From Shewanella gelidimarina (GTDB taxonomy: Bacteria > Pseudomonadota > Gammaproteobacteria > Enterobacterales > Shewanellaceae), in assembly GCF_023283945.1 (NCBI RefSeq), contig NZ_JAKIKW010000008.1:62001-126000 (forward strand): a stretch of DNA of 64,000 bases, written 5' to 3'. How positions within the stretch are numbered: position 1 is the stretch's first letter; each line of letters opens with the position of its first letter. Below are positions 8,840 to 18,594 of this stretch, piece after piece. The notes under the pieces were generated by a model, which did not search any database, was not told the DNA's origin, and saw only the letters and a list, made by a program, of their open reading frames with translations. Position numbers and translations under genes: made by a program.

Positions 8840-9124
8840 TCTCCGACCAATTATTGCTAATTGGTGGTCGCAATCATTTCGTGCGTCTCTATAATGAGCG
8901 GTTTGAGCAATGAAATTTCAAATCGTGATTATTCGCTAAAGCGAATCAATAGCGTTTGTGATAGGTTGTTGCTAAGGTAGGTTTGATTTTGGCACTAAAA
9001 ATATAAATTAATCATTATTAATTTGTTCTTTAGGTCATAATCAGACAAATATAAACGACACGTAAATCAATGAGAGAGATAAACTCTTTTGATAGTGTCC
9101 CTTTTTTAAACTGTGGAAGTAAAG
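8840..9124. other. 285-base gap before proQ with two inverted repeats
   Basis: Just after msrC, CCAATT and AATTGG (about 8846-8863) can form a hairpin with flanking CGACC/GGTCG pairing, a possible weak terminator without a T-run. Further on, ATTCGCT (8931-8937) and AGCGAAT (8940-8946) form a seven-base dyad with a two-base centre, 178 bases upstream of the proQ start; it could be an operator. The rest is AT-rich and probably holds the proQ promoter. No small gene is apparent. Confidence 0.4.
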
Positions 9125-9763
9125 ATGGAATCAACAGAAAAGTTGACCGATACCAACGCTATTCTTGCGTACTTATATGAAACATTTCCTTTATGCTTTA
9201 TTGCTGAAGGTGAAACGAAACCATTAAAAATCGGGTTGTTTCAAGATTTAGCGGAAAGGTTAGCTGATGATTCTAAAGTCAGTAAGACTCAACTAAGAAT
9301 CGCTTTAAGAAGATACACAAGCAGCTGGCGTTACCTTAAGTGTGTGAAAGCCGGTGCACACCGTATCGATTTAGATGGTAATTCTTGTGGTGAGCTAGAA
9401 CAAGAGCACGTTGACCATGCTCAAGCTACACTTAAAGAAAGTCAGGAAAAAGCGAAAGCAAAAAGAATAGCTAAGGCAGGTAAAACTCCAGCGCCTTCAG
9501 CTACTGCTGACAAGCCAGCTAAAAAACCGGTTGCTAGAAGACCGAAAGCGGCTACTAACGCAAAACCTGCAAAAGAGAAAGTCGCGGTAGCAATTTTAAC
9601 GCCTGCGGTATTGGCTGAGTTGAAGAAAAATCAACGTGTAAATGTCAAACTAGGTAAGGCGCCAGTAGCTGGTGTTATTTTGGATATCAAAAAAGAAGAT
9701 GTTCAAGTTCAGCTAGATTCAGGTTTAACGATTAAAGTTAAAGCGGAATACATACTACTGTAA
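9125..9763 (+). CDS. proQ: RNA chaperone ProQ
   Basis: A 212-residue FinO/ProQ-domain RNA-binding protein. Residues 1 to about 110 form the FinO fold (LAYLYETFPLCF near 14-25, ALRRYTSSWRYLKCVKAGA near 62-80). A lysine/alanine/proline-rich linker follows (about 110-160), then a small Tudor-like domain from about 165 to the end. It binds structured small RNAs and 3' UTRs. The ATG at 9125 was preferred to a GTG at 9113: it has GGAAG upstream and gives an N-terminus matching E. coli ProQ (232 residues). The proQ-prc order is the E. coli one, with 33 bases between the genes. Confidence 0.93.
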   Translation: MESTEKLTDTNAILAYLYETFPLCFIAEGETKPLKIGLFQDLAERLADDSKVSKTQLRIALRRYTSSWRYLKCVKAGAHRIDLDGNSCGELEQEHVDHAQATLKESQEKAKAKRIAKAGKTPAPSATADKPAKKPVARRPKAATNAKPAKEKVAVAILTPAVLAELKKNQRVNVKLGKAPVAGVILDIKKEDVQVQLDSGLTIKVKAEYILL

Positions 9764-9796
9764 TGGTTTAAAAGCATGTAAAGGAGTAACTTGTTG

Positions 9797-11839
9797 ATGC
9801 GGAAAATGTCTCTGGCTGTATCTATCGCCAGTATTTTTGTAGGATTCTCGGCGTGGGCTGTTAGCCCTACTATTCAATTCAGCGAGTTACCTGCTTTAAA
9901 GCAGGAACCCCAACATAAGGTGGCGAGTAAACGCGTCACTGGTTTGTTTACCCGATCACATTACCATCGTTTTGAAATGGACGATGCGTTCTCAAAGCAA
10001 GTTTTCGAGCGTTATCTTAAGCAATTAGATTATCGTAAGAATGTGTTGTTGCAATCTGATGTTGATAGCTTTATGGCTTATTCAACTCAATTTGACGAAA
10101 TGTTAAAAAGCGGCAATCTCCAGCAAGCATATTCAATGTTTGAAGTTATTCAAAAGCGTCGCTATGAAAGGTTTACCTATGCGCTTTCTCTGCTAGATAA
10201 AGAGATGAAGTTTGATGTCGTCGGTGATGCTTACGAATTTGATCGTAAAGAGGCTGCTTGGCCTAAAAATGAAGCTGAGTTAAATGAACTCTGGCGTCAG
10301 CGAGTCAAATACGATGCGCTTAATCTTTCACTCACAGGCAAAAAGTGGGATGAAATAGTGACTGTTTTGTCGAAGCGATACAACAATTCAATTAAGCGTC
10401 TGAGTCAAACCCACAGTGAAGATGTTTTCCAAGGGGTGATGAACGCATTTGCAAGAACGGTAGAACCCCACACTAGCTACTTATCTCCTCGAAATGCTGA
10501 ACGTTTCCAAATGGAAATGAATTTGAGCCTAGAGGGTATTGGTGCGGTGCTTCAAGTCGATGACGATTACACGATTATTAAGAGCTTAGTGGCCGGTGGT
10601 CCAGCGGCGACAAGTGAGAAGTTATCACCAGAAGATAAGATCGTTGGTGTTGGTCAAGAAGGTGAAGACGTTGTTGATGTTATTGGTTGGCGTTTAGACG
10701 ATGTAGTCGAATTAATTAAAGGACCAAAAGGCAGTAAGGTTGTTTTGGAGATCTTGCCAAATAAAGGTGGATCGAGTGCCAAGCCTTTTGAACTAACAAT
10801 TGTTAGAGATAAAATACGACTAGAAGACCGTGCCGCAACATCAAAGATTGTTGAACCTACAGAAGGTCCTTACGCAAATCGTAAAGTGGGCGTCATCCAC
10901 ATCCCCGGTTTTTATATGAACCTTTCAAAGGATGTTTCTAAAGAGCTTGCTGAGCTGAAAGAGGCAAAGGTTGAAGGAATTATTATTGACCTGCGCGGGA
11001 ATGGTGGCGGTGCGTTAACAGAAGCAACTTTGCTTACCGGTTTGTTCATTGAACAAGGTCCAGTTGTACAAATACGTGACGCTAATGGTCGAGTTTCGCA
11101 AAATAGAGACAATGACGGAAGGGTGACTTATGACGGTCCTTTAACCGTGATGGTAGACCGTTACAGTGCATCAGCCTCAGAGATTTTTGCTGCGGCGCTG
11201 CAAGATTATGACCGCGCGTTGATTGTAGGTGAATCTACCTTTGGTAAAGGTACTGTGCAACAGCATAAAGGCCTTGGCCGTATATACGATATGTATGAGA
11301 AGCCTATTGGCCATGTACAGTACACTATCGCAAAGTTTTACCGGATTAATGGTGGCAGCACTCAACTTAAAGGGGTAACCCCTGATATTCCGTTCCCAAG
11401 TGCATTAGCGCCTGGAGAGTATGGTGAGGCTGAAGAAGAAAATGCACTGCCGTGGGATAAGGTACCTGTTGCTCAATACGGTACGTTAACTGAAATATAC
11501 CCAGAGTTAATTCAGAATCTTGATGGTAAACATCAGCAGAGAATTAAGACTGACGTTGAATTCAGTTATATCTTCCAAGATATAGCGGAGTTTAAAAAGA
11601 GTCATAACGACAAGACCGTTTCATTGGTCGAAAGTGAACGACTCGCTGAACGTGATGAAAATGATAAGAAGCAACTTGATCGTGTCAATGAACGTAGAGT
11701 TCGAGAAGGTCTAGAGATTGTTAAATCGTTAGACGATATTGAAGATGACACTGAAAAAACAGATGCATTTCTTGATGAAACTGCTTACATTACACTCGAT
11801 TTAGTCGACGTAGAAAAAGTGGCGAAGAATCAAAAATAG
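9797..11839 (+). CDS. prc: Tail-specific periplasmic protease Prc
   Basis: A 680-residue C-terminal processing protease. It has a signal peptide (cleavage likely after FSAWA near 22), a helical N-terminal domain, a PDZ domain near 235-330 (LEGIGAVLQVDDDYTIIKS), and a serine-lysine protease domain with the catalytic serine in YSASASEIF and lysine in GESTFGKGTVQQ. It degrades periplasmic proteins with non-polar C-termini and trims lipoproteins. AAGGAG at 9781-9786 precedes three possible starts (TTG 9791, TTG 9794, ATG 9797); ATG is preferred. Co-directional with proQ and ends at a strong terminator. Confidence 0.94.
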   Translation: MRKMSLAVSIASIFVGFSAWAVSPTIQFSELPALKQEPQHKVASKRVTGLFTRSHYHRFEMDDAFSKQVFERYLKQLDYRKNVLLQSDVDSFMAYSTQFDEMLKSGNLQQAYSMFEVIQKRRYERFTYALSLLDKEMKFDVVGDAYEFDRKEAAWPKNEAELNELWRQRVKYDALNLSLTGKKWDEIVTVLSKRYNNSIKRLSQTHSEDVFQGVMNAFARTVEPHTSYLSPRNAERFQMEMNLSLEGIGAVLQVDDDYTIIKSLVAGGPAATSEKLSPEDKIVGVGQEGEDVVDVIGWRLDDVVELIKGPKGSKVVLEILPNKGGSSAKPFELTIVRDKIRLEDRAATSKIVEPTEGPYANRKVGVIHIPGFYMNLSKDVSKELAELKEAKVEGIIIDLRGNGGGALTEATLLTGLFIEQGPVVQIRDANGRVSQNRDNDGRVTYDGPLTVMVDRYSASASEIFAAALQDYDRALIVGESTFGKGTVQQHKGLGRIYDMYEKPIGHVQYTIAKFYRINGGSTQLKGVTPDIPFPSALAPGEYGEAEEENALPWDKVPVAQYGTLTEIYPELIQNLDGKHQQRIKTDVEFSYIFQDIAEFKKSHNDKTVSLVESERLAERDENDKKQLDRVNERRVREGLEIVKSLDDIEDDTEKTDAFLDETAYITLDLVDVEKVAKNQK

Positions 11840-11857
11840 TGATTCATCCTGAATTAG

Positions 11858-11884
11858 AAAACGCGCTTTTAGCGCGTTTTTTTT
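11858..11884 (+). terminator. Intrinsic terminator after prc
   Basis: AAAACGCGCT (11858-11867) pairs with AGCGCGTTTT (11871-11880) around TTT, continuing into a T-run to 11884. It separates prc from pepN. Confidence 0.9.
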
Positions 11885-11913
11885 AACCTAAAATTAGAAT
11901 ATGTAGGCCTACA

Positions 11914-14475
11914 ATGACACAACCACAAGCTAAGTATCTCAAAGATTACCAAGCACCGCGTTTTCAAATATCTCATCTTGATTTAGATATCTCTTTAGCG
12001 GGAATACAAACAGCAATAGTTGCCACAAGCAAAGTGACCAAAGTCGGTACTCATAGCGAGCCTTTAATCCTTGATGGTGAAGACATTAAACTTAAATCCG
12101 TCAAAATTAATGGTGTTGAAGCTAAATTTAGCGAGCAGGCTAGCCAGCTGACAATAGAGACAGATCTTCAAAGCTTTGATTTAGAAATTACTTCAATACT
12201 GGACCCTGAAGCAAATACTAGTCTTGAAGGGCTTTACATGTCTGACGGCGCATACTGTACTCAGTGCGAAGCAGAAGGCTTCAGACGTATTACTTACTTC
12301 CTAGACAGACCCGATGTGCTGGCCATTTATACTGTTCGAATTCAAGCCAGTAAGGCACTATTTCCATTCTTACTCAGTAACGGTAACCTTGTGGCTAGTG
12401 GTGATCTAGAAGACGGTCTACATTATGTGAAATGGCATGATCCCTTTCCAAAACCAGCCTACTTATTTGCGTTAGTTGCAGGCGATTTCGATCTTTTGGA
12501 AGATGAGTATATCACTCGCAGTGATAGACCCGTCAAGTTACAGGTGTTTGTTGATAAAGGTAATTTACATAAAGCGCATCACGCGATAGCGTCACTTAAA
12601 AAGTCGATGCAGTGGGATGAAACACGCTTTAATTTAGAATATGATCTCGATATTTACATGATTGTAGCCGTTGATTTTTTCAATATGGGCGCCATGGAAA
12701 ATAAAGGGCTCAATGTCTTTAATACTAAGTATGTACTTGCGGATAAAGCCTCGGCGACAGATGATGATTATCATGGTATTGAGTCCGTTGTTGGTCATGA
12801 GTATTTTCATAACTGGACCGGAAATCGAGTTACTTGTCGAGATTGGTTTCAGTTAAGCTTGAAAGAAGGGTTAACCGTTTTTCGAGATCAGGAGTTTAGC
12901 TCTGACATAGGTTCTCGTGCTGTTAATCGTATTCATGCCATCAAGGTAATGAAAAACCAACAGTTTGCTGAAGATTCAGGCCCAATGGCACACCCGATCC
13001 GCCCTGAATCAGTGATCGAAATGAATAACTTTTATACGGTCACTGTTTATAACAAGGGCGCAGAAGTGATTCGTATGATCCACACCTTGTTAGGTGAAGG
13101 CAAATTCCAAGCGGGTATGGCGCTGTATTTTAAAAGACACGATGGGCAGGCCGTTACCTGTGATGATTTTGTCGCTGCAATGGAAGATGCGAGTATGGTC
13201 GATTTGCACCAGTTCCGCCGTTGGTATAGTCAAGCAGGTACACCTCAAGTGACGGTGGCAGAGTCTTTTAATGCGTCAAATAACATTTACACCTTGACGT
13301 TGACACAAACAACACCCGATACGCCTGGGCAATCTAATAAATTACCGCAACATATTCCTTTTGATATTGAGCTTATTGATGCTGAAGGTAATAGTTTAGT
13401 GAATCAAGTCTTAGACTTTACAGAACAATCTCAGCAGTTTGTGTTTGAGGACGTGAAAGCCAAACCGGTTGCCTCGTTACTGCAAGATTTTTCTGCGCCG
13501 GTTAAGCTAAGCGTTGAATACTCTATAGAGCAACTGCTTCATTTGATGCGTTTTGCGAGTAGCGAAGTCGCTAAATGGGAGGCTTCAGTAGCACTGTTTA
13601 GTCAGTCTATTTGGCAATGCGTTGATAATTTGCAGAATGGCAAAGCAATGCACATAGATAGCCGCCTGGTAGATGGTTTTAAAGGTGTTTTATTGTCAGA
13701 AAACCTCAATGAAGCCTTAATGGCTGAAATTCTAACGCTAACAAGTGCAGGTTCGTTGATTGAGCAAACAGATTCAATCGATTTAGACAACTTGGCGCTG
13801 GCGCGTCAGTTTGCCGTACTGCAAATTGCACAAGGGTGTGAAGATGAGTTGCTCGCCAAAGTAAGGCTGTTACAAAGTCTGGACAGTGCAGATGCCCGAG
13901 CATTGAAAAACGTTTGTTTAAGCCTGCTTTTGAACGTTGACGATTCATACCGTGAATTAGCGAAGCAACAGTTCGAGTCTTCAGACAATATGACTGATAC
14001 GTTAGGCGCGTTAACGGCACTGAACGGTGAAACGTCGCTTGACAGAAATCAGCTAATGAACGCATTTGAAACTCGCTGGTTAGAAACCCCATTAGCGATG
14101 GATAAATGGCTTAGTTTGCACGCAACCTTTGCCAGCAAAGACTGTATAGGCCAATTAGAACAGCTGTTACAACATGATGCCTTTAGCATGTCTAACCCAA
14201 ATCGAGTGCGCTCATTGATCGGTGTTTTCGCTGCTGCCAATACATTTGAGTTTCATCGTAAAGATGCAAAGGGTTATGAGTTTCTGACTAAAGCAATCAT
14301 TAAGCTTAATAAAGTTAACCCACAAGTGGCAGCAAGGATCATCACGCCGCTCATTCAATTCAAAAAATTCGACCTAGCAAGGCAAGCGTTGATGCGTAAA
14401 TCTTTACAGGAAATTTTGGCGATTGATGATCTTTCTAAAGATCTTTATGAAAAGGTGACCAAAGCATTGTCATAA
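11914..14475 (+). CDS. pepN: Aminopeptidase N (M1 metallopeptidase)
   Basis: An 853-residue cytosolic zinc aminopeptidase, main broad-specificity exopeptidase of the family. The substrate-anchoring GAMEN is at 259-263 and the zinc motif HEYFH at 295-299; the third ligand is Glu318 in LKEGLTVF. These positions are within three residues of E. coli PepN. The order is N-terminal saddle, thermolysin-like catalytic domain, beta-sandwich, then helical C-terminal domain. Start ATG at 11914. In E. coli pepN is near pyrD-zapC-rlmKL; here the same order is kept but separated by DUF2835, the four-gene export cluster and gdhB. Confidence 0.96.
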   Translation: MTQPQAKYLKDYQAPRFQISHLDLDISLAGIQTAIVATSKVTKVGTHSEPLILDGEDIKLKSVKINGVEAKFSEQASQLTIETDLQSFDLEITSILDPEANTSLEGLYMSDGAYCTQCEAEGFRRITYFLDRPDVLAIYTVRIQASKALFPFLLSNGNLVASGDLEDGLHYVKWHDPFPKPAYLFALVAGDFDLLEDEYITRSDRPVKLQVFVDKGNLHKAHHAIASLKKSMQWDETRFNLEYDLDIYMIVAVDFFNMGAMENKGLNVFNTKYVLADKASATDDDYHGIESVVGHEYFHNWTGNRVTCRDWFQLSLKEGLTVFRDQEFSSDIGSRAVNRIHAIKVMKNQQFAEDSGPMAHPIRPESVIEMNNFYTVTVYNKGAEVIRMIHTLLGEGKFQAGMALYFKRHDGQAVTCDDFVAAMEDASMVDLHQFRRWYSQAGTPQVTVAESFNASNNIYTLTLTQTTPDTPGQSNKLPQHIPFDIELIDAEGNSLVNQVLDFTEQSQQFVFEDVKAKPVASLLQDFSAPVKLSVEYSIEQLLHLMRFASSEVAKWEASVALFSQSIWQCVDNLQNGKAMHIDSRLVDGFKGVLLSENLNEALMAEILTLTSAGSLIEQTDSIDLDNLALARQFAVLQIAQGCEDELLAKVRLLQSLDSADARALKNVCLSLLLNVDDSYRELAKQQFESSDNMTDTLGALTALNGETSLDRNQLMNAFETRWLETPLAMDKWLSLHATFASKDCIGQLEQLLQHDAFSMSNPNRVRSLIGVFAAANTFEFHRKDAKGYEFLTKAIIKLNKVNPQVAARIITPLIQFKKFDLARQALMRKSLQEILAIDDLSKDLYEKVTKALS

Positions 14476-14563
14476 TTGTTATCGACTAAGTAAAATATCA
14501 GCTTATTCAGAGTATTACTCTCTGTTTAAGCTGTGCTGTTAACATCAACCAGAGAAAAGACGA

Positions 14564-14794
14564 GTGCGACAATCAGACCAGATATTTCAATTCCCCCTCA
14601 ATATCAGCTACGAAGATTTCCTACCATACTATCGTGGACAAGTGACTAAAGTAGAAGTCGTTGACACCGCGGGTAGAACCTTATGGATCAGCGCCAGACA
14701 TTTTAGGCCATTTTTTACTCGTTCTGGGATCCGCGCCTACTTCGAAATGGTAGTTGATGGGCAAGGAAATTTGATTAGTCTTAATAAAAAATAG
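14564..14794 (+). CDS. DUF2835 family small protein
   Basis: A 76-residue protein recognisable as DUF2835: the FPLNISYEDFLPYYRG opening, the LWISARHFRPF centre and the GIRAYFEM region are typical. It has no signal peptide or membrane segment, so it is probably cytosolic. Function unknown; found mainly in marine gammaproteobacteria. Start is GTG at 14564, after AGAGAAAAGA. It follows pepN by 88 bases in the same direction and may be cotranscribed. Confidence 0.8.
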   Translation: MRQSDQIFQFPLNISYEDFLPYYRGQVTKVEVVDTAGRTLWISARHFRPFFTRSGIRAYFEMVVDGQGNLISLNKK

Positions 14795-15112
14795 AGTAAT
14801 TACTTAAAACGGTCGATTACTTTAAACGCACTGGTTTAGGTTTGTTTAATTTTAGATAAGGTATTGTTATTAAATAATATATAACCTGTAATTGAACACT
14901 TCTTTATATTATCTAAACCTGATTTAAATACACCCCCTCAAACACCACGCTGAATCCTTGCAAAATAGCTGAATCTATTAAAGATTTTCGATATTTCGTT
15001 CTTGCTCACTTCGTAAAAATGCTGTAACAATGGTGTTACCTGTACGCTAACAGTATGTTGGCTATCAATTCCAATAACAAAAGAATCCAGCAGGTTACGG
15101 AGAGAAGCTAAA
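14795..15112 (+). promoter_or_regulatory. Promoter region of the export cluster
   Basis: This 318-base gap holds no gene I can support. It is AT-rich in its first half and contains a dyad GTAACA (15024-15029), four bases, TGTTAC (15034-15039), located 74 bases before the DUF1302 start, a plausible operator position. A GGAGAGAAG ribosome site immediately precedes the start codon at 15113. Confidence 0.45.
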
Positions 15113-17161
15113 ATGAAAAAGGTTAAAAACGGCTTTAACAAGTCGACGCTCGCTTTGGGGATAGTTGCGGCGCTCGGATTTGGCATATCAACAAGTGCCA
15201 ATGCAGTCTCATTCAATTGGGGCGAAGTAGATGGAACATTTGATTCGACCTGGACTGCTGGTGCGAGTTGGCGAGTAGAAGAGCGAGATTGGAACAATCA
15301 GATTGGTAAGGTTAACCAACCGCAATTCGATTGGGCTGGTTATTCGGCCTTTGGTAATACTAAATACAGCTCTGCTGAGATTTGGGCACAACCAGGTTCC
15401 TATTCAAGTAACGGTGATTTAAGTAATTTACTGTATTCGCAAGGCGACACCACTTCTGAAATATTTAAAGGTTTGCACGAATTATCTTTAAAATATAAGA
15501 ATTTCGGTGTTTTTGCGCGTGGTATGTACTTTTATGATCGTAAGCTCAATGATGGTAACTATGACTTTAATGACCCGCTAACGGGTAAAGAATTTGATCC
15601 TTGTGAAGATAGCAAGGCATCAGAAGTTCAGTGTAAAGACATTCGCTTACTTGATGCGTTCGTTTACGCCGATTTCGATTTTAATGATGGTGCTAACCCA
15701 CTATCCGTCCGTGTCGGTAATCAAGTCGTTTCTTGGGGTGAAAGTACCTTAATTGCTCACGGTATCGGCTCGATTAACGCCGTTGATTTAAACATCTTGA
15801 ATGCACCTGGTGCTGAGCTTAAAGAAGCTTTTAGGCCTCAGGGCATGGTTTGGGCATCTTTTGGCATAACCGATGACTTGTCAGTCGAAGGTTTTTATCA
15901 ATATGATTGGCAGCCAATTTGGGTACCTACACCTGGGTCTAGCTTCTCAAGTAATGACTTTGCCGGTTATGGCGGTTATAACCAAAATGCTCAGTTAGGC
16001 TTTAACTCAAATCCTGACATGAATCTTGATTTCCTTTTGTCTGAGTATAATACCCTCGTGGGTATGGTTGGCTCAGGACAAGTAGACGGCGCGACTCTGG
16101 CTCAGCTTGCATTAGCTTATCCCACTAAAGCCACCTTGGTTGAAGATGATGCTTCAGCCAGTGATGACGGCCAATGGGGTGTTAAAATTGGTTATTATGC
16201 GCCTCAACTGGGTGAAACCGAATTTGGTTTGTATTACATGAACTATCATAGCCGTCGTCCATTGATTAGTGGTACCACGGCTAATTTCACTCAAGAAGCG
16301 ATTGGCAGAGACTTACAACGCCTAGGTGGAAAAGCGCAGTCTGGCGAAATGATGACGCGTGAAGATCTATTGGCATTGGAAACCTTTTCAAAAGCACAAA
16401 TTGTTTATCCTGAAGATATTCAGTTAATGGGCTTTAGCTTCAACACGCTTGTGGGAGACACTTCAGTAGCGGGTGAAATTGCCCATCGCTTAGATGAACC
16501 GCTGCAGATTGATGATGTTGAATTGTTGTTTGCAGCAATGCCACAGCAACTCGCAAATGCGGGTTTACGACCTGATTTGGACGGTATTTCACAGGTTGAA
16601 AATTATGGTCCGGGTCAATATGCCGAAGGCTTCATCCGTTTAGATACCACTCAAGCTCAAACAACATTTACCCATCTATTTGGCCCTACACTGGGCACCG
16701 ATAACCTGACGATGCTGGCTGAAATCGGTGGCGTTTGGATCCATGATATGCCGAGCTTTGATGAGCTTCGCTTAAATGGACCTGGCACCGCACGTTCAGG
16801 TGGTAACCCTGATATGCCTGGTATTATTGAGGCAGTGCATAACGGTCCTGAAACAAATCCATTCCCAACCGACTTTGCTTGGGGTTATCGTTTAGTGGCT
16901 AAGGTCGACTATAACAACGTGTGGGGTGGGATAAACATCGCACCAAGAGTGATTTTCTCTCACGATGTTGATGGTATTACACCTGATCCAATGTTCCTAT
17001 TTACTGAAGGTAAGAAGTCGGTCGCTTTAGGCGTCAACTTCGATTACCAAAGTCGCTGGAGCGCTGATGTCTCTTACAACGCTTTCTTTGGCGGCGTAGG
17101 AACGACTAATACTATGGCTGATCGAGACTATGTGTCGTTCAACATTAAGTACTCAATCTAA
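15113..17161 (+). CDS. DUF1302 outer-membrane protein, first gene of export cluster
   Basis: A 682-residue DUF1302 protein. It has a clear signal peptide (basic MKKVKNGFNK, then LALGIVAALGFG, likely cleavage after STSANA near 32). The mature part is rich in aromatic and Gly/Asn residues with alternating hydrophobic strands, and the last residues are NIKYSI, a terminal strand of the type seen in outer-membrane beta-barrels. Family members are predicted outer-membrane proteins that co-occur with DUF1329. The cluster is tight: 18 bases to the DUF1329 gene. Function unknown; I infer the outer-membrane exit or surface component of the system. An internal insert around 250-350 is rich in Gly, Asn and Ser. 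Confidence 0.85.
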   Translation: MKKVKNGFNKSTLALGIVAALGFGISTSANAVSFNWGEVDGTFDSTWTAGASWRVEERDWNNQIGKVNQPQFDWAGYSAFGNTKYSSAEIWAQPGSYSSNGDLSNLLYSQGDTTSEIFKGLHELSLKYKNFGVFARGMYFYDRKLNDGNYDFNDPLTGKEFDPCEDSKASEVQCKDIRLLDAFVYADFDFNDGANPLSVRVGNQVVSWGESTLIAHGIGSINAVDLNILNAPGAELKEAFRPQGMVWASFGITDDLSVEGFYQYDWQPIWVPTPGSSFSSNDFAGYGGYNQNAQLGFNSNPDMNLDFLLSEYNTLVGMVGSGQVDGATLAQLALAYPTKATLVEDDASASDDGQWGVKIGYYAPQLGETEFGLYYMNYHSRRPLISGTTANFTQEAIGRDLQRLGGKAQSGEMMTREDLLALETFSKAQIVYPEDIQLMGFSFNTLVGDTSVAGEIAHRLDEPLQIDDVELLFAAMPQQLANAGLRPDLDGISQVENYGPGQYAEGFIRLDTTQAQTTFTHLFGPTLGTDNLTMLAEIGGVWIHDMPSFDELRLNGPGTARSGGNPDMPGIIEAVHNGPETNPFPTDFAWGYRLVAKVDYNNVWGGINIAPRVIFSHDVDGITPDPMFLFTEGKKSVALGVNFDYQSRWSADVSYNAFFGGVGTTNTMADRDYVSFNIKYSI

Positions 17162-17179
17162 ATCACAAGGACAATAAAA

Positions 17180-18544
17180 ATGAAAAATCTTGCGATATTG
17201 TCTGCAGCAGTCATTCTGGCTTTAGGCGCAACCAGCGCTTTAGCTAAAGTCTCTGATGTAGAAGCAGCCAAATTAGGGTCTGAGTTTACGCCACTCGGCG
17301 CTGAGAGAGCAGGTAATAAAGATGGAAGTATCCCAGCTTGGGATGGTGGGATCACTGAACCTGTCGCCGGTTACAGTAAGGGCATGCATCACCCAGACCC
17401 ATTTCCAACTGACAAAATCGAATTTACCATTACTAATGCTAACAAAGACAAATTCAAAGCATTTTTAAGTGACGGGCAAATTAAATTATTTGAGCTTTAT
17501 CCTGAAACATTCAAAATGAATGTTTATCAAACTCGTCGTTCAGCATCAGTACCGCAGTTTGTATATGATGCAACTATGGCTAACGCAACACGCGCCGAGT
17601 TAATTGATGGCGGTAACGGTATTACGGGAGCCTCTATCGGTATCCCTTTCCCAATGCCTGCCAATGGTCTAGAAGTGATTTGGAACCATGTACTGCGTTT
17701 TCGTGGTGTCGATATCAAAACCTCTCGTAGTCAAGCAGCACCAACAGCAGGTGGTAGTTACACACTGGTTGAGACTGGTGAAGAGATCCGTTTTCAATAT
17801 TCTCGTCCAGAGATGACATTGGACAAACTCGCAAAAGAAAATACGCTGTTTTTCTTTAAACAAGTGGTGATTCAGCCAGCTCGTTTAGCGGGTACGGCAC
17901 TGCTTGTAAAAGAAACAATGGATCAAGAGAAGTTGCCACGGCAAGCATGGACTTACAACACGGGCCAACGTCGTGTACGTAAAGCGCCAAATGTGGCATT
18001 TGACACGCCAGGTACGGTTTCTGATGGTCTAAGAACGACTGATGATTTTGATATGTTTAACGGTTCTCCAGTGCGTTACAACTGGGAGTTGGTCGGCAAG
18101 CAAGAGTTATATATTCCTTATAACGATTATAAGCTGCACTCGGACAAGATTACCTATGATCAAATTGTCACTCCTGGGCATATCAATCCTGAGTTTGTTC
18201 GTTACGAAAAACATCGTGTATGGGTTGTTAAAGCAACGCTAAAAGAAGGTATGCGTCATATCTATAAAGCGCGTACTTTTTACATTGATGAAGATTCGTG
18301 GCAGGTATCGGTGGCTGATATCTATGACAACCGAGATGAGCTGTACCGTGTGGCAATTGCTCATGGATTGAACTACTACGAAGTACCTACTCAGTGGAGT
18401 ACTTTAGAAGTATTCCATGACTTACAGTCTCGTCGCTATATCGCAATGGGTCTAGATAATGAAGGCCGTATGTACGACTTTGATGCAAAACTGAGCGAAA
18501 GTAATTTCACTCCCGCTGCACTAAGACGCGCTGGTATTCGTTAA
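17180..18544 (+). CDS. DUF1329 periplasmic protein, export cluster
   Basis: A 454-residue DUF1329 protein with a signal peptide (MKNLAILSAAVILALGATSALA, cleavage near residue 22). Typical family sequences are LGAERAGNKDGSIPAWDGG near 38-56, WNHVLRFRG near 169-177, and LHSDKITYDQIVTPGHINPE near 317-336. I recall DUF1329 being placed with LolA/LolB-like folds, which would suit a periplasmic carrier of a hydrophobic molecule; I could not check this. It lies 18 bases after the DUF1302 gene with its own AAGGA ribosome site. A hairpin follows before the next gene. Confidence 0.85.
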   Translation: MKNLAILSAAVILALGATSALAKVSDVEAAKLGSEFTPLGAERAGNKDGSIPAWDGGITEPVAGYSKGMHHPDPFPTDKIEFTITNANKDKFKAFLSDGQIKLFELYPETFKMNVYQTRRSASVPQFVYDATMANATRAELIDGGNGITGASIGIPFPMPANGLEVIWNHVLRFRGVDIKTSRSQAAPTAGGSYTLVETGEEIRFQYSRPEMTLDKLAKENTLFFFKQVVIQPARLAGTALLVKETMDQEKLPRQAWTYNTGQRRVRKAPNVAFDTPGTVSDGLRTTDDFDMFNGSPVRYNWELVGKQELYIPYNDYKLHSDKITYDQIVTPGHINPEFVRYEKHRVWVVKATLKEGMRHIYKARTFYIDEDSWQVSVADIYDNRDELYRVAIAHGLNYYEVPTQWSTLEVFHDLQSRRYIAMGLDNEGRMYDFDAKLSESNFTPAALRRAGIR

Positions 18545-18552
18545 CCCACTTA

Positions 18553-18575
18553 AAGAGGGGCACTTTGCCCCTCTT
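18553..18575 (+). terminator. Hairpin between DUF1329 and YCF48 genes
   Basis: AAGAGGGGC (18553-18561) pairs perfectly with GCCCCTCTT (18567-18575) around ACTTT. Only ATATTTAAA follows, not a real T-run, so it is more likely a partial attenuator or mRNA 3'-end stabiliser inside the operon than a full terminator. It lies 20 bases before the next start codon. Confidence 0.55.
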
Positions 18576-18594
18576 ATATTTAAAGGAAGTCTGT

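Noticed and set aside
11177-11365. Minus-strand frame inside prc, and similar antisense frames inside pepN, uvrC and tamB
   Set aside because: These are shadows of well-supported genes, without ribosome sites or recognisable products.
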